Positions 56,201 to 57,749 of a stretch of 64,000 bases of DNA are shown piece after piece (the stretch's first letter is position 1; every line of letters begins with the position of its first letter). This stretch comes from Nocardia sp. NBC_00508 (lineage in GTDB: Bacteria; Actinomycetota; Actinomycetes; Mycobacteriales; Mycobacteriaceae). Where the stretch lies: assembly GCF_036346875.1 (NCBI RefSeq), contig NZ_CP107852.1, positions 248,001 to 312,000 of the forward strand, read 5' to 3'. The position numbers and the translations under genes are program-made. The notes beneath the pieces were generated by a model. It searched no databases and had not been told where the DNA came from. It worked only from the letters and a program-made list of their open reading frames with translations.

Positions 56201-57746
56201 CACCGTCACGCGCACGATCACCGGTTTGTGCAGCGCCACCACCGGCCTGCACATCACCACCAGCCTGGGCACCGCCATCCGAGGGTTCATCACAGCCAGC
56301 AGGAAGGTCTACGCCGGCCTCTCGATCACCGGCATGGTCCGGCGCTGCCCGATCGCCTTGCTGCGCAGGCGACTCGGGCTCACCGAGTTGCCGGTCCTCC
56401 CCCGCCTGCTCACCCGATCCCGAATCGGCGTGGCGCCGCGGCAGGTCTCCCGCCTCCTCCAGCTGGTGCTGTCCATCTCCCGTCGCGCCCCGCGAACCCA
56501 CCGGAACCATCTCTCCGGGCCGCGGCGCCCCGATGCCCGTAGCATGGACGGGCGCGGCCGAACTCCTCGGCTGCGGGGTGGCGCCGCTGTTGCTGTCCGC
56601 AGGAGCAGTCGGTGCGGGCAACAGCGATTTCGCGCCGCGGGGAGCCCCCGCCAGACCCAGCACAGCGTCCTTGCTGAGACTCGCCTTGGACGGATCGGGT
56701 GGCACGTAGACCCCGCTGCCGTCGACCAGTTCCCGCGGCAGCGGAGCGGCATCCGGGCGGGCGCCACGGTGGCTGTCCACGACTCCGGCGAATCCGCCGT
56801 TGAGCAGCGATACGAGAAGCTCGTCGAAATGTTCCGGCCAACCGGTGACCAGGGCCGCCGCACCCAGGCCCGCCACCGCGCCCCCGGTCCCGGTCACCAG
56901 CCCGAGCACCGCCCGGTTGGTCGCCGCCGCGGGGGAGACCCTCGACACGAGCCCCCTCAGCAGCGTGCCACCCACCGCACCGCCGCCCCCCGACAAGCCC
57001 GCGGCTTCGATCGACTTCAGATCGATCCCCCTCGGGTTCTCGCCGTTCGGTCCGGACGCGGTGGGGACTCGGTCGCCGGACGCGACCTGCAGAATCTGCA
57101 CACCCAGGTCGACACCCGCGGGCAGCGCGGCAGCCGCGCCGACCGTAACAGCGAACCGGAGCGGCCCCAACGCCGACAGCCGGGCCGCCGTCTTCGCCGC
57201 GCCGACCTTGTAGGCCTGCTCCAGGCCCGCGCGCATCAGCGCGACCCTGCCCCGGCCCTCGACCAGCATCGACTCCACCACGGGCGCAGCCGCGACCTCT
57301 CCGGCCGGACCCGCCGCTGCGGCCGCCGACAGTGTCCCGATGATGCGCCAGGCCAGCTCGATGCCGAACGCGAACATCACGCACAGCGTCTTCTCCGCAT
57401 CGTTGGCGGCCGCGTGCGCCTGATCGGCCAGAACCAGCGCTTCCTCCCGCAGCCTGGCCGCGCCGTCGTGGTGCAGTTGCAACATTTCGCGCGCCCGGTC
57501 GCCGAGCGCGCCCACCGAATCCTGTTCCACCAGAAGGTTCTTCGCGTCATCCGCGTGACCGTTCATGGCGGCGGCCTTGGCCCGCAGCTCCGCGGCCATC
57601 CACCGCATCCTGGAGACGTCGGCGCGCGGCAGGTCTCCCCCGAAGACCACCAGTTCGATCGGGCGCCGCACCACAGTGGGCAAACCCTCGAACAACGTGC
57701 GCAGCTCCACGACCGGGTTCAGCGACCACGAACCGTCCACCGGCAT
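35271..57746 (-). CDS. Giant multidomain polymorphic-toxin-like polyprotein (7,491 residues)
   Basis: One uninterrupted frame of 22,476 bases, starting 3 bases after the stop of the WXG100-type gene. Domains in order, residues approximate: ESX-type N-terminus 1-230; Gly/Ala-rich linker 480-610; SecA-like ATPase 745-1320; papain-fold toxin 1660-1825; NUDIX-like 1945-2060; uncharacterised helical and alpha/beta part to 2894; a mixed region then GT4 glycosyltransferase 3395-3775; TetR-like 3869-4050 and 4085-4246; zincin 4530-4828; six XRE HTH repeats 4870-5350; sigma-factor-like 5353-5596; NlpC-like 5690-5890; two DUF1023-like 6335-6630 and 6790-7073; GDPD-like 7220-7460. Eight G-x-I-G-S-R-P motifs sit between modules. 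No signal peptide is seen, so ESX-type export is inferred. Composition matches neighbours. Confidence 0.9.
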   Translation of the reverse strand: MPVDGSWSLNPVVELRTLFEGLPTVVRRPIELVVFGGDLPRADVSRMRWMAAELRAKAAAMNGHADDAKNLLVEQDSVGALGDRAREMLQLHHDGAARLREEALVLADQAHAAANDAEKTLCVMFAFGIELAWRIIGTLSAAAAAGPAGEVAAAPVVESMLVEGRGRVALMRAGLEQAYKVGAAKTAARLSALGPLRFAVTVGAAAALPAGVDLGVQILQVASGDRVPTASGPNGENPRGIDLKSIEAAGLSGGGGAVGGTLLRGLVSRVSPAAATNRAVLGLVTGTGGAVAGLGAAALVTGWPEHFDELLVSLLNGGFAGVVDSHRGARPDAAPLPRELVDGSGVYVPPDPSKASLSKDAVLGLAGAPRGAKSLLPAPTAPADSNSGATPQPRSSAAPVHATGIGAPRPGEMVPVGSRGATGDGQHQLEEAGDLPRRHADSGSGEQAGEDRQLGEPESPAQQGDRAAPDHAGDREAGVDLPAGCDEPSDGGAQAGGDVQAGGGAAQTGDRARDGGGALDNGGARDGGGARDGGGAQAGGAGNAHTGAGGQGAGGGGGQGGSGGNAGAGGAQAGGGGVRTGGGPASGAVVSGASGDHFGSKSQQSADHGKDDADAASGARGSRGHPVVDVAAGQQPAAARSGAGSARVDPPAEVGDASGGGGAGPARVTAPEHADEPPSVQHSGDAVPADARPSVHDGTDRPAEELAQELVALPSADPVSKKDLTTEQQAQFKAAAQKALALYRLRQEELAGESWEQRRHAMEHGDRVESVLRLIDAMREGTGKTPRWNQIKAFLLGEHGFMRQMGTGQGKSMVGALDTLWQLSRGEPVALASGESVRVHHVITTTEVLANEGVREFAPMLRSLGYEVARWDPHNPPGEPEHPTVYYMTYDERATAELFDRPPPGKTATIDEADAVLVHNQTVHYQSDGQREVASAAEATAVYRVRDFLKAVLRSRITAEKDLSVRLEEAFHDGPLTARDVVAARTLTPTEIGAARRLTARLLREQPEQCLDTVTRLWERYAGRTFTAEETEMARAFLDVKAGRLKLNRDFQIFGEQSDKKVQILDEYGKPRSDPKIGSESRWFGGRHKMVEAMFGAPVYSDGTGSKQVTVEDVLGGYERLHLMSGTLERTAAEIKENFPVEGGLAKVEDFGRSKLAGEEDRIFLTEPEKLRDAVVRVQQLQAEGRPVLVICPFNDLARKFSLMLTKAGVEHNAIDARWFAEHRDNNAAEEHLLSVKDTAGARAAVTVGTGMLGRGFDVSISDEVNQLGGVHAHMLGRSPTNPDEDHQWAARAGRNGRNGSFCFNVAASDRLYSEAQHHGARIAVTHYRTAVAEHAAATAGYTEAARRAGDMDAARPGEAVRKARAKLDAAAADVAAAEREMRSLASPLQNAAADRAYLERAMRRANQAHAPPGAGGDAVSSATSSESATGAGVAQTWVETGHAGAGFDQIEADTVAAEGDTARAAVPAVHAGPDSVQPHLRGDRFARLAGWLGIPAFLQAAAFDDDDDDDDPLSRLLERAGLSSAAVEALNQHLDYAPPAAVMRADALTDEQALNHLMPQRNRLAAQLGWEPAQVAGAEGVRQVGAAVDTGRGELATLLGVPAVDVDAAAARAVLADAVTRLLDTTETAADDEPAAEFLVLAASFYLAAGALLDLTIAIHQRSPKSCVNNGVTMMRVLYPDNEYVYHIPDDMPLRGHDAEDTERAFGGTFRTFGSLADAAEALKERPGGSQALVYKWMNKGEVESHLVLLVNDSDRADAPNLVVLDIAAAPGEAPITPTDLAGRRMLLDRAVPFQQWQREQQGAIGQLDEADRGFFAIEFDSRGEPLARLSTTQRPVVSSSSPGLSPPSVWSSRAPPPRRSQFALAGHRTPGDGGPPGNSRPATPGPEIQHGPEIEHSPEIEHGPKAVSRSGQGDGRIGSRPLSDPGGRSGENAAGLVGERFPAAGSPAAGVLARHVDAVGVERFLVVKEVSDDGGPGLWRLPSTREAELDGHAMGPSSTTEAGIVLVEASERFGAGADRTEIADAQWLTHAELDLRVSNRQVQEGCAAILSSVLPEFDQVPSPADAAGELARLGSRLTLSADDIDRLIRRLTGRPADAQEKIVGYFHSLADEFESNKMAAEAYAEDGHSARLADCLRRQQVRISIAAHPDIEDVILAPQSDVILFEMVHSDHWTGATIGDGIEFLAGSQVSGALREIHRNNSHFARYVGRRMSKPSAADFDSMRRELSRIAEIPGGAVESRLLEGFGRYVPPPRSGDIGRVIFGGSPRGDEVTSQDRAWDFLLSLDDFSPGSVRQKFADVFLAAGQIANIPDHVSSDVTFTAQRLREVEEIYLTGPHGGDFIRYVEKVSELPPSQRPPTVRAAMELVRDVTPEFARCLRDLVADGAQAVEREVLGLRHAGDAGIRELKEIARSFVTEVKSASISPENLAKVQSSEFLARLLIAVTNYDTSGWGPSGVVSLRELLGHHDRAAAEGRIAPMPAAYRTSGVLEVAKLRTRSSESGPQWTEDLLTRFARLSENLRHAHSALTGVPRPFTYLLGKLGRGIAEHIEALERSIASGTLADGAPMNDMARRNMVARAQELKELTAPEADGTTQFPMLRSLRDFERNFQRLARVGELHDDLRTICFAWAMRQHPEWVDRLSDLRSDEPTLEHVSLVRDFVEHITNREVFEHYFSNRKGANIFRRMTSVAALDEAILRTQGVGVSSDTTRLQFVPTRGPLLELSGHIASACWAGKYPSVAAAMPNMTAVIMVRNPDDPGRTALAGAGLLIETTNASGEPILLVRGLNPLETYINHVSVADFYRKFTDWAQGIAAARGRRLAIVIDGRAGGAATNRPVLFGHLAAERRKLTPVQVDPGDTVFNGYNVTQCAYLVQADNSPDEREQRAGPRGPGGLIGSRPSTDPEGGAERSLPLPAEIIAREIDEVTEILRARVPLEQLGDPDIRRGIRLAAEGLFANRTLYGHPDIGRADQIHNQAFELREFGVAALNHNGMDVAEHLRRIVDNGVLQGAGLREIIWAMAADAWSDLVYGGGRRSDDGEGYDELRSAELLHDRALLHGFDPSAARILAFAVNGTGFDEWTRSQLIASPAAVGEMRQRWGEMTDGEFDAATRVARWVAAADLQTLSEPDAVVQSIELALEDLLSRRFDPARTSGRVRSEWGARVIDVGEALRLADRFGRLTPEGGHVTARQALIDHLRANAGFVHPDTGYRPPDGWLLANRDMRRDHAAKIREIADRLASDPVYTPLDAYRDARAHAAEMREEYSGFRWQLVVRPGAHASAPGTLADLVAARLPESDSSGMSQDVIEAMPRVADVARARAGETPVIVVTSSQDTDGRPRLVAQLDYTRPDATDPAPGVTAEDLRRELSDADCHIDVETADPLPQGQVWHRLRLDFTRQRILVCCAQWGMGGTGMATLNVALCQALAEAGHEVTVRTGEVGRAPRIRGVTVIGHRESGALAVTRERMLSDWDELPESMDLVIVHDAGDGLAAVLAAEERHPAAKVVRVNHLTPMLRATLGNNPERGRAKVAADVYLARRAHLVTGLGSVLATDALSAAVMAGHGSVHELQPGLVMAGQPPVPAPGDPARILLFGRADDPLKGVAEIARIVRRLRAGGRDVRLVVRGYPKRGIDSARAELVRLVGDPDAVEVAPRTSNRATLQADIRSATVVVMPSRAEGFGLVVLEAIEQGVPVVVPSSSGVGRFLAQLAEYGDQADRFNLVEQPLGAAPDVESWAGALDSVLDDVPGAWAAARRLQELLQPYTGKRSAKMLVHAALNTDPHPRPAIRPSRTQVRIENGHVVARGEETDYERILAVADAMETDPAVRRAVIGGTVVEFAPARDPLPIRLAAAGADEWLFDPSARTAAWQGDPRASILRAFVATVSRHGFGATTVDDVCLRARIHRDTFREHFLTTHNALADAHREALSNLNQLVVDEVRAMAASDRAARVATAVDTYVSALATRPAMARVLLVEGFAADPGARAELTVGMTREIAATLATVFEESITPTRERRALAAGVYGMLADWAATGDATTVPALRRGLADLLRNGTTTAAVGSAATDSPADAAVPSREQHSRSAQRTEPDERERILTQLIAVTAEQGYTEMSPETVQRRAEVLPRTYRKLFSDKRTGFEAACAAAVERVRVASRAAMPDAAGDDVLSRLRAAIHAYLTALAEHPDEARVLHLNLLAPGPGSHRLHDRHRAMLAAHLDEVVEEIDARTARLLACAVAGVVTDRILSGRTARTGSRRSADSESERIATLPEFAPTVTAAVRSLLPDIGGSTAADSDAPGHQPTGPERFDGYIGSRPGESTPRPGRPSRGESAVFAPDMSGQQVRATVAGLFIERHGASGPQGFIGSRPQEGNSSGDDASAGPDFQDLVLAGRESGTAERSPVEDAPGVRVESVTFGNGTRVFAETYTDPVAALEQVLQRKVAAIMDAPVGRTCLILEDDTVYREITPGQPGNSLQAPDRGILGSRSARRLGLFDAVTRTDRAAPEWSVGPDNEVRGGRAPSAIDATPTGAFAAMFVRHIDGREVWQHHGMTRSELSTIRERVAYLQSWISDLPISNEYKPALRHIHGRYMDALAEVEWHAVRTPGEISHRAGLDFEAQAKARRVEAFNLDYPHITIVGFDHPDVPAHVVEEILGALDEMLTRFPGRTNIRGLWIDYLGNENAGAASFAQRDSESTFRTLGIQFSLRNASRPDWTVERGIEMRERGLNPIGDRPFHHDAVHEFVHAIDAVELLSVTLRQVLEETWSRLHELGLIREPEQTWLARLPVYAFVDETKARLREYEALAVGFAETDIHGAAVGTPQWAIHEYVTAGRPPQITPELVIDLPGQEDNPGSRPDTGNHGFIGSRRREQSDPSLDASRGAWLKALRLEQGMKQKDVAQAVGLTNAALSNIENGRRTSLGTFQQVCRVLGVEGEALTEATRRFYPDVELETDAAAHDSPGGWVAAHRNNLGMTKADLARAVGVTPTRIGEIENGDRPPPNLFFRIARAFGVEQQALAEATRSLYPDLVLDLDPTAHNPASPGNWIIALRHGQDTTQAEVARAAGTSAGYLAGIETGEYTPTSIIFLRICRAMDVAPELLGTATHHFYPDLQLDLDPDTHDPASPGSWIVALRHDRDMTRTELAEAIGPGWGHLGHIETGNYVPRFAVFRRICEVLEIDDELLRVATRHFYPHIDLDLEPAAHDLGRWITALRHDRDMSRAELARVTGLSTTYLAQVETENRRPRFGTFRRICRALGVSGGLLIQAVRDFYSDTTADIDPAAHESLGRWIAALRYDEGMSTTELARRAQMPRSTLSSIENNRYLPRLSKVRQLCRAQGVGGELLLEVVERFYADRYERSGYRDEEELFRRYVVTRVGSPEEGEVQDEILERFAWVPKAVARREPPDIRDDAGQAAWIGMLSAIANHVPSASFAAHAWASCRGAVFRYRLALRFPDLDNRTRKLVSTVEAQISRMVSAGAPLEDTEIARGAGLKVADVALAREILARPTLRLDSPISGNHGSPHRDVADPVPAGFSDTDFVMTVRAALADMADPAIAERLVMLHLVEGMSLARTAERLGLPAAAATDVLVDTVARLRSAFDHREPADVTASEQNRPTPWSKARAEPDLPPNPSVLRGDSAPGEGTIRPDGFIGSRPPEQGESSHRPASEETPRTTPWSRRSDSDAHVAADTVESHVVPASPRVVESLLGYFTRTDTIYWCQLKPDSLFAEWGWSSDGQLPGLAPDLPLSCIDMVVYAAVAAGALDREQVRAIYNWDDPDDFSRRWVHELPGLLVPAGRQLLSDRDMGSRPQRGDVVMWFGTGEPGGDERLMHVAVADGETDPRVDSASVLSFGADCSWLLSQPRRGETRLSGVELTTIAEISNTMLANWSHTVRVEFGPGPWTKPPAGGRELRVPPSRESRAFQPFNKKNWRREFPGLAEWMEGRPDAQRLTAAFDEWELAEGAAGAPTRLVEMVDAAVSSPRIEAALRSPGTSPIEGHPQVAVQADRDGNPTGLRVASMGEHGSVLRKLFTERPDALDTIRRRGGQLRIAYDGVRLRIDGEVRSEHLQPDDADPSRKLIPGRLLHEYLRLCSAGALDKAGTKPGRSPKRSSFEQWIAALPPSVFKGPGDSSYTMTSNGHILTDRAVEEGCRPHRADEPDDPHGAMAALRRIVLDVPDDAILPTPMSEQPAPLTERSSEVLDLGVVSARVTVGKDPSGRWRLLVQPYAPVYPGEVLTQWCAQLHAGSRRRLLSLIRRQLSGRMVGSPANPGAGPVGYIGSRPGDDAPADPVRAGELERAGAAAPADLIGPVDARAGLPTYTPPDAELRMRADRVLREHWGAGASPDDLVYWWRRSTAKRAVAAAQECAEHAAQNARRTRNLSVDDLRALARVWPQFVGNAGGFPRGVRDQANRWAFAKTRGALEVAAIATQLSGRERALRDYLLNVEDLLIRARQRAATIETPGVPAPTVLLERFDTDDPGAGSIMISFGSGDPVAEAWQVDGTDRDLRRLDQRMQLACNHYEVAVRENPERPVRVVVWSGTDGHRLAGDIAALSADMDTGAAPHPSVRPELQLVVHGNGGRPAKKALAHEWAARSVDTVVVCGEANLRTMSDALAGIASSTDVYYGIASRVSSPAKAKDLPGVQFACRFPTGEAGRRNAVLKDMRDMAQRYEKEPFEAGKPIDVEFLLYIDDRTKAPTESLENVGRILAGYPDRVARHDPVQKGWVSFTECIERAVDEQTESVYAGILPRNPHGVPTLSETGSDAALARSAIEKRGGPGAGPEVLLHRGLPDDFTRAGRLAVDNKRWWNSLHGDEQRAIVAFCPGIVGNAPGLPSEVANYANDYWRYATASAIHAKGRTNASRTERQVFRNLYAVGEALTRSVTVHRDIPPPVVTTMALDPQAFGGNGSGTFVIGNCRLEDAEHVVWYVDGVNTRLQSAPVRLASARNLYEELVRADRSTKVAVVCWIGYEAPANNKEAWASRPELAEAGGRLFARDALAWRAVIRARMSKLGYSYGTPVVAEGGVGGRLDGVFEHGVVMGSPGRGLRFDSATDASCRNTWVLAQSDDPVTGFGGDAPDARGRVLGDGPFGLGTDPATDTNATRVRAERGFPYSLAPFDGHGEYLEYSLLGAAQPTESLRHAAWCLSGRGDEVPTEQHRPAVDNPTAMHRIRARVVDAASDRRAPQLDAALAAPGDHRSRRDLPGPAAGVATDGVGGLRPAPVEAAGAAVGPSDVARMGPRLAVQLGKNGLADAGRACADALMIGVNAIAVEVGRAAGDMAALDVMCRSAAFEDAALSVEVTAGPAWSESQVRAKVAEIAATLERQGIRGELHAFDLRVLTAAAELAPDWQRVAMVNTLTVVTKRMRGAAGWMARALRPGAEKIDAIIDDARRAGATGVAIPYPLLSQDFVRQTAEAGMRLAVWDVTGSVRMRETLRTDVGEIWTRQTKDLALLRAEVAESGFRIPEAFSPATPPSDGPPMSTPWSGPPGDDGSGTRSGG
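35370..36080 (-). other. Giant protein: GDPD-like C-terminal module
   Basis: Residues about 7220-7460. An A-I-A-V-E-V strand, I-P-Y-P-L-L-S-Q near 7380, and 'RLAVWDVTGSVRMRETLRTD' followed by V-G-E-I-W-T resemble the TIM barrel of glycerophosphodiester phosphodiesterases. The catalytic H-R-G and E-x-D elements are not clear, so it may be degenerate. Confidence 0.5.
36530..37380 (-). other. Giant protein: DUF1023-like alpha/beta-hydrolase module
   Basis: Residues about 6790-7073. 'FCPGIVGNAPGLPSEVANYA' and V-V-C-W-I-G-Y-E-A-P are DUF1023 hallmarks. The nucleophile elbow is L-G-Y-S-Y-G-T near 7004. The family is widespread in actinobacteria and thought to be a lipase or esterase-like hydrolase. 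Confidence 0.78.
37860..38745 (-). other. Giant protein: DUF1023-like module, apparently inactive
   Basis: Residues about 6335-6630. 'VWPQFVGNAGGFPRGVRDQA' and W-Q-V-D-G-T-D-R-D-L mirror the active copy downstream. The nucleophile elbow G-x-S-x-G is replaced by V-V-C-G-E-A-N, so the Ser is lost. It is likely a dead copy, perhaps regulatory or structural. Confidence 0.65.
38931..38951 (-). repeat. Linker motif copy 8 (GYIGSRP, residues 6266-6272)
   Basis: Lies before the DUF1023-like pair in a Gly/Ala/Pro/Asp-rich stretch. Exact consensus, with an AGG Arg codon. Confidence 0.9.
40080..40675 (-). other. Giant protein: NlpC/CHAP-like cysteine hydrolase module
   Basis: Residues about 5690-5890. 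Cys in L-S-C-I-D-M-V-V-Y-A near 5738 and His in 'RLMHVAVADG' near 5823 give the Cys-His layout of NlpC/P60 or CHAP-type hydrolases. A P-Q-R-G-D-V-V-M-W segment between them is typical. It could cleave peptidoglycan or peptides; the substrate is not readable. Confidence 0.65.
40809..40829 (-). repeat. Linker motif copy 7 (GFIGSRP, residues 5640-5646)
   Basis: Separates the sigma-like and NlpC-like modules. Exact consensus, but uses AGG rather than CGG for Arg, so it is not simply a DNA repeat. Confidence 0.9.
40960..41690 (-). other. Giant protein: SigB/SigF-type sigma-factor-like module
   Basis: Follows the XRE array at residues about 5353-5596. 'EILERFAWVPKAVARR' and A-A-W-I-G-M-L-S-A-I-A match regions 1.2-2 of group 3 sigma factors. 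S-F-A-A-H-A-W-A-S-C-R-G-A-V matches the region 2 end, and 'LEDTEIARGAGLKVADVALA' region 3. E-R-L-V-M-L-H-L-V-E-G-M-S-L-A-R-T-A-E-R-L-G-L matches the region 4 helix-turn-helix. Key aromatic promoter-melting residues look altered, so activity as a sigma factor is unproven. Confidence 0.72.
41700..43140 (-). repeat. Giant protein: six tandem XRE-type helix-turn-helix domains
   Basis: Six units of about 80 residues, each with a G-x-W-I/L-x-A-L-R-H-x-x-x-M-x-x-x-E-L-A-R-x-x-G core, an I-E-T/N-G turn, and a closing F-Y-P-D-x-x-L-D-L-D-P-x-A-H-D spacer. Spacers are nearly constant, showing internal duplication. Each unit matches the Xre/HTH_3 fold. DNA-level repeats are diverged, so duplication is not recent. 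Confidence 0.88.
43170..43190 (-). repeat. Linker motif copy 6 (GFIGSRR, residues 4853-4859)
   Basis: Sits between zincin and XRE repeats; the final Pro is replaced by Arg. A P-G-S-R-P half-copy lies about 10 residues earlier. Confidence 0.75.
43265..44160 (-). other. Giant protein: zincin metallopeptidase toxin module
   Basis: Residues about 4530-4828. An early 'ITIVGFDHPDVPAHVVEEIL' segment precedes the zinc site H-E-F-V-H-A-I-D near residue 4733. Further acidic residues (E-T-K-A-R-L-R-E-Y-E-A-L-A) follow downstream and could supply the third ligand. The motif is intact. The substrate is unknown. Confidence 0.75.
44313..44333 (-). repeat. Linker motif copy 5 (GILGSRS, residues 4472-4478)
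   Basis: A degenerate copy before the zincin module. Keeps G-S-R but differs at two positions of the consensus. Confidence 0.6.
44667..44687 (-). repeat. Linker motif copy 4 (GFIGSRP, residues 4354-4360)
   Basis: Only about 45 residues after copy 3. The piece between has no recognisable domain, so a very short module or a tandem site is possible. Confidence 0.9.
44823..44843 (-). repeat. Linker motif copy 3 (GYIGSRP, residues 4302-4308)
   Basis: Directly follows the TetR-like pair, in a Pro/Gly/Arg-rich stretch. In frame and matching the consensus. Confidence 0.9.
45010..45495 (-). other. Giant protein: TetR-like domain 2
   Basis: Residues about 4085-4246. 'RILTQLIAVTAEQGYTEMSP', then R-R-A-E-V-L-P-R-T-Y-R-K-L-F-S-D-K, matches the TetR DNA-binding unit. 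A helical C-terminal part follows. Weaker match than domain 1 but the same layout. Confidence 0.72.
45600..46140 (-). other. Giant protein: TetR-like domain 1
   Basis: Residues about 3869-4050. A helix-turn-helix with 'AFVATVSRHGFGATTVDDVC', then R-A-R-I-H-R-D-T-F-R-E-H-F, the usual TetR N-terminal motif. An all-helical ligand-like domain follows (about 130 residues). Size and spacing fit a full TetR monomer embedded in the chain. Confidence 0.78.
46425..47562 (-). other. Giant protein: GT4-type glycosyltransferase module
   Basis: Residues about 3395-3775 form a GT-B fold: 'ILVCCAQWGMGGTGMATLN' near the start (donor/acceptor loop), then I-L-L-F-G-R-A-D-D-P-L-K-G, and 'SRAEGFGLVVLEAIEQGVPV' with the E-x7-E motif of family 4 retaining transferases. 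It looks intact. A glycosylating effector role is inference. Confidence 0.82.
49044..49064 (-). repeat. Linker motif copy 2 (GLIGSRP, residues 2895-2901)
   Basis: Separates an uncharacterised ~840-residue helical and alpha/beta region from the glycosyltransferase-containing part. In frame and matching the consensus. Confidence 0.9.
51570..51915 (-). other. Giant protein: NUDIX-like module
   Basis: Residues about 1945-2060: a strand-rich start with 'LVVKEVSDDGGPGLWRLPST', then T-E-A-G-I-V-L-V-E-A-S-E and 'TEIADAQWLTHAELDLRVSN'. This resembles a NUDIX hydrolase fold, but the full R-E-x-x-E-E signature is not seen, so activity is doubtful. Confidence 0.5.
51978..51998 (-). repeat. Linker motif copy 1 (GRIGSRP, residues 1917-1923)
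   Basis: Lies between the papain-fold and NUDIX-like modules, in a Gly/Ser/Asp-rich stretch. In frame and matching the consensus. Confidence 0.9.
52270..52772 (-). other. Giant protein: papain-fold toxin / glutamine-deamidase-like module
   Basis: Residues about 1660-1825 show the Cys-His-Asp layout of the toxin glutamine deamidase/papain-fold family: Cys in S-C-V-N-N-G near 1668, His in V-E-S-H-L-V-L-L-V-N near 1746, and Asp in V-V-L-D-I-A-A near 1763. The spacing is typical. All three residues are present, so it may be active. Confidence 0.75.
53212..53243 (-). repeat. Poly-Asp microsatellite
   Basis: A GTCATC-type short repeat encoding eight consecutive Asp residues inside the giant protein, after the SecA-like module. 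Such runs can gain or lose triplets without breaking the frame. Confidence 0.85.
53785..55520 (-). other. Giant protein: SecA-like DEAD motor ATPase module
   Basis: Walker A is 'MRQMGTGQGKSMVGAL' near residue 802, and the DEAD-type box is 'IDEADAVLV' near 912. The second motor half has T-G-M-L-G-R-G-F-D-V near 1255 and A-A-R-A-G-R-N-G-R-N-G-S near 1293, mirroring SecA's N-M-A-G-R-G-T-D and G-R-S-G-R-Q-G-D-x-G-S. Both NTP-binding halves look intact. SecA-like domains in actinobacterial toxins are known, but their job is unproven. Confidence 0.82.
55975..56265 (-). repeat. Gly/Ala/Asp-rich low-complexity linker in the giant protein
   Basis: Roughly 95 residues made of G-G-A-R-D-G and G-A-G-G-Q-G-type units between the N-terminal domain and the SecA-like module. 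It encodes a flexible spacer. DNA is repetitive but units are irregular. Confidence 0.8.
57056..57746 (-). other. Giant protein: ESX/WXG100-like N-terminal domain
   Basis: Residues 1 to about 230 have an early 'SWSLNPVVELRTLFEGLP' segment, a long helical pair with M-R-W-M-A-A-E-L-R-A-K-A-A-A, and Ala-rich hydrophobic helices. This resembles the N-terminal domains of CpnT-like and other ESX-secreted toxins. It suggests export by a type VII system; the secretion genes are not in this window. Confidence 0.55.
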
Positions 57747-57749
57747 CGC

